A program made the translations under genes and the position numbers. From JBCBWG01 sp039817205 (lineage in GTDB: Bacteria > Pseudomonadota > Alphaproteobacteria > Rhizobiales > Hyphomicrobiaceae): a stretch of DNA of 8,163 nt. The DNA lies in the NCBI GenBank assembly GCA_039817205.1, contig JBCBWG010000154.1:1-8163 (forward strand). Reading direction: 5' to 3'. This document shows, piece by piece, positions 6,330-8,163 of the stretch. Each line of letters starts with the position of its first letter. Within the stretch, counting starts at the first letter, position 1. Below the pieces are notes generated by a model. It searched no databases. It worked only from the letters and a program-made list of their open reading frames with translations, and was not told the DNA's origin.

Positions 6330-8163
6330 TTGCGACGGAAACGCAAGCCAAAGCCAAAGACGTTTCATCGCGCGTTCTTGAGGCGGCGACCGGGTTGATC
6401 GAGTGGGCTGGCAAGTATCCGGATCACGTGCAATCCGATCCGGCGTCGCTCTTGCGCGATGTTAGCGGTTTGCGGCGCCGCGCACGCGTGATCCGCAAAG
6501 CGTGTGAGCGGCCGGCGTCGATCGCGATCTACGGTGAGAGCCAGTCTGGTAAGTCAAACCTTGTCTCGACAATTGCACGAGGTAGGAATGACACCGTTCG
6601 CGTCCAATTTGGCGCGAACGAATTCGACTTCATGGCAGACCTTGATCCTGGTGGCGGTCGCGAGTCGACTGGGCTTGTGACCCGGTTTTCCGCGAAAGCA
6701 GCTCCGGCGACACGAACTGACCTTCCCGTTTATCTCGAACTCCTCACAGAGCTCGATATCGTTACAATTTTCTCGCGGACGTTCTTCACGGGCATCTCTC
6801 AAAAGCAAACAGACAGCGCATCTGAAAGCGCGGTACAGTCCGTGCTCGCCGACCTGAAAGCACAGCGCCACCGGGGTGCTGCCAGTCATCTCCATGGCGA
6901 TGACGTTGTAGCCCTTCGAGAAACGGTGAACACCGACTACGAAACTGCGGGCAAACTCACGAGCCTTAACGCTGCTTTTTGGAACGACATCGAGAGCCTC
7001 CTGCCGGATCTTCCTCTGCATGGGCGCCTGCGGTTTTACAGCCTACTCTGGCTGGATGATCCGCATCTCTCGGCCGCAGCCAAACACTTGCTCGGTATAT
7101 TAGAAGCGCTTGGACACGCCCAGGGCGTCCTAGCCGGCATCGACGCGATCCAGCCGAGAGACAAATCGATTGTGGACGTCGAAAACCTGTCCGGGTTTGC
7201 GACCGAAATGGACACCTCACTCACCGTGATGACGGTCGATGGGCAGCGACAAACGTCGGTTGGTCGCGCCACGTTGTGTGCTCTCACAGCTGAAATTTAT
7301 ATGCAGCTTACAGCGGCGCCCGGTGGCGCAATGGACAGTTGCGATCTTCTGGACTTTCCGGGCGCTCGCAATCCAGAACCGATGAACAGCGTCGATGAGG
7401 CGATCGCGGCTCAAAAACCAGATGATCCACTCGACGGCGTTGCGAAGCTCTATCTTCGTGGCAAGGTCGATGTGTTGTTCCAGAAGTATGCGCGAAACCA
7501 GGACCTCGCGGCCGTCGTCCTTTGTCGTCGGCCCGATACGTCAAATGTGCCGGGCCTCAAGCATACAATCTACGATTGGATCTCGACGACGCTCGGCTCG
7601 TCACCGGCTGCGCGTACGGGGGTGAACACCCTATTTGTGGTCTTCACACTAGCTGATTTGGTGCTCTTGCCGAAGCGCGGGGAGTTGCCGCCAGAAGAGC
7701 GGCTCGCGACAGTTATCGAATCTCACTTCACGAAGTATTTCAATAATTTCCCAAGCGATCTGTGGCCGACCCAATGGGACAGACATGGGCCGTTTCAAAA
7801 CTGTCATTGGTATCGTAATCCACTCGTTGGCGACTCGCCTTTGTTCGACCGCAAAGAGCAGTCCGGTGTGCTCGTTGAGACCGGGATTGCGCCAGCTTAT
7901 GCTGAGCGGCTCGAAACATGGCGACGGGCCTTTCTGAATACCGATGCGGTCGCGCGGCACTTCGTGTCACCGGACGCTGCATGGGATAGTTTGGTTGGCC
8001 CGAACGACGGCGGCGCGACCCACCTCGCGCAGCGTCTCGCCGAAACAGTCAATCCGGCGACCAAATTCAATCTGCTCTTAGAACGCATTGTGGAGATCGC
8101 GACCGAACTCAAAGATCGCATTGACGAGCACCGCGTCTCAGACGACCTGGCCGTCGAACGCGA
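6326..8163 (+). CDS. srfC: SrfC family protein (putative virulence factor), P-loop GTPase-like, C-terminus beyond the right window edge
   Basis: Matches the SrfC/Virul_Fac family, the constant partner of SrfB; function is not established. The frame is open for 612 codons to the window end. Visible motifs, in order: Walker A GESQSGKS (70-77); D107-PGGGRESTG with T115, a plausible switch I threonine; a long insertion with no recognised domain; DFPG (343-346), matching the DxPG (G3) motif of dynamin-like GTPases, after LL; an NTLFVVFTLAD strand whose T441-L-A-D444 sits where the TKxD (G4) motif is expected but lacks the Lys; and an aromatic SrfC-typical stretch, about W480 to F507, including PFQNCHWYRNP. 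The gap of about 270 residues between P-loop and DxPG is far longer than in classical dynamins. No signal peptide or membrane segment is seen. ATG 6326 has a good ribosome binding site and lies 75 bp after srfB, consistent with one transcript. Guanine rather than adenine specificity is inferred. Confidence 0.88.
   Translation, partial: MIATETQAKAKDVSSRVLEAATGLIEWAGKYPDHVQSDPASLLRDVSGLRRRARVIRKACERPASIAIYGESQSGKSNLVSTIARGRNDTVRVQFGANEFDFMADLDPGGGRESTGLVTRFSAKAAPATRTDLPVYLELLTELDIVTIFSRTFFTGISQKQTDSASESAVQSVLADLKAQRHRGAASHLHGDDVVALRETVNTDYETAGKLTSLNAAFWNDIESLLPDLPLHGRLRFYSLLWLDDPHLSAAAKHLLGILEALGHAQGVLAGIDAIQPRDKSIVDVENLSGFATEMDTSLTVMTVDGQRQTSVGRATLCALTAEIYMQLTAAPGGAMDSCDLLDFPGARNPEPMNSVDEAIAAQKPDDPLDGVAKLYLRGKVDVLFQKYARNQDLAAVVLCRRPDTSNVPGLKHTIYDWISTTLGSSPAARTGVNTLFVVFTLADLVLLPKRGELPPEERLATVIESHFTKYFNNFPSDLWPTQWDRHGPFQNCHWYRNPLVGDSPLFDRKEQSGVLVETGIAPAYAERLETWRRAFLNTDAVARHFVSPDAAWDSLVGPNDGGATHLAQRLAETVNPATKFNLLLERIVEIATELKDRIDEHRVSDDLAVER

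Noticed and set aside
6554..7021. A 155-codon minus-strand open frame in 6554-7021.
   Set aside because: The opposite strand carries the SrfC frame, which is open to the window end and has P-loop and DxPG motifs. The minus-strand frame shows no domain.

Overview
The window looks like a chromosomal segment of a moderately GC-rich proteobacterium. Codon use and the style of the proteins suggest an alphaproteobacterium, possibly Hyphomicrobiales, but nothing here fixes the genus. No rRNA, tRNA, CRISPR array, transposase or integrase gene was seen.

Left part, minus strand (1 to about 1350): two cell-surface polysaccharide genes. A family 2 glycosyltransferase (398-1348) is followed by the first 77 codons of dTDP-glucose 4,6-dehydratase (rfbB, 232 down to 1), which runs off the left edge. 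This is the edge of a dTDP-sugar (probably rhamnose) and surface glycan cluster.

Middle (1349-1611): a divergent intergenic region of about 260 bp. It separates the glycan genes from the plus-strand genes. It holds three GACGTC palindromes within 73 bp, a 12-bp AT-rich perfect palindrome and a nested GC-rich hairpin.

Right part, plus strand (1612-8163): three co-directional genes with gaps of about 80 bp. The first encodes an exported protein with a signal peptide, a coiled coil and a C-terminal SUMF1/FGE-type domain that lacks the catalytic cysteines. The second encodes a 1037-residue SrfB family protein with the ATPase motifs of the actin/Hsp70 fold. The third, cut by the right edge after 612 codons, is an SrfC family protein with a P-loop and a DxPG motif like those of dynamin-type GTPases. 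It is open to the window end.

The plus-strand genes form an srfB-srfC module of the kind named from Salmonella (SsrB-regulated factors), with an exported SUMF1-domain protein in first position instead of a recognisable SrfA. The family knowledge is thin: SrfB and SrfC are labelled virulence factors, but their biochemical role is not established. The inferred picture is a nucleotide-driven cytoplasmic pair (actin-fold ATPase plus large GTPase) working with a periplasmic or surface protein. This is the most interesting part of the window.
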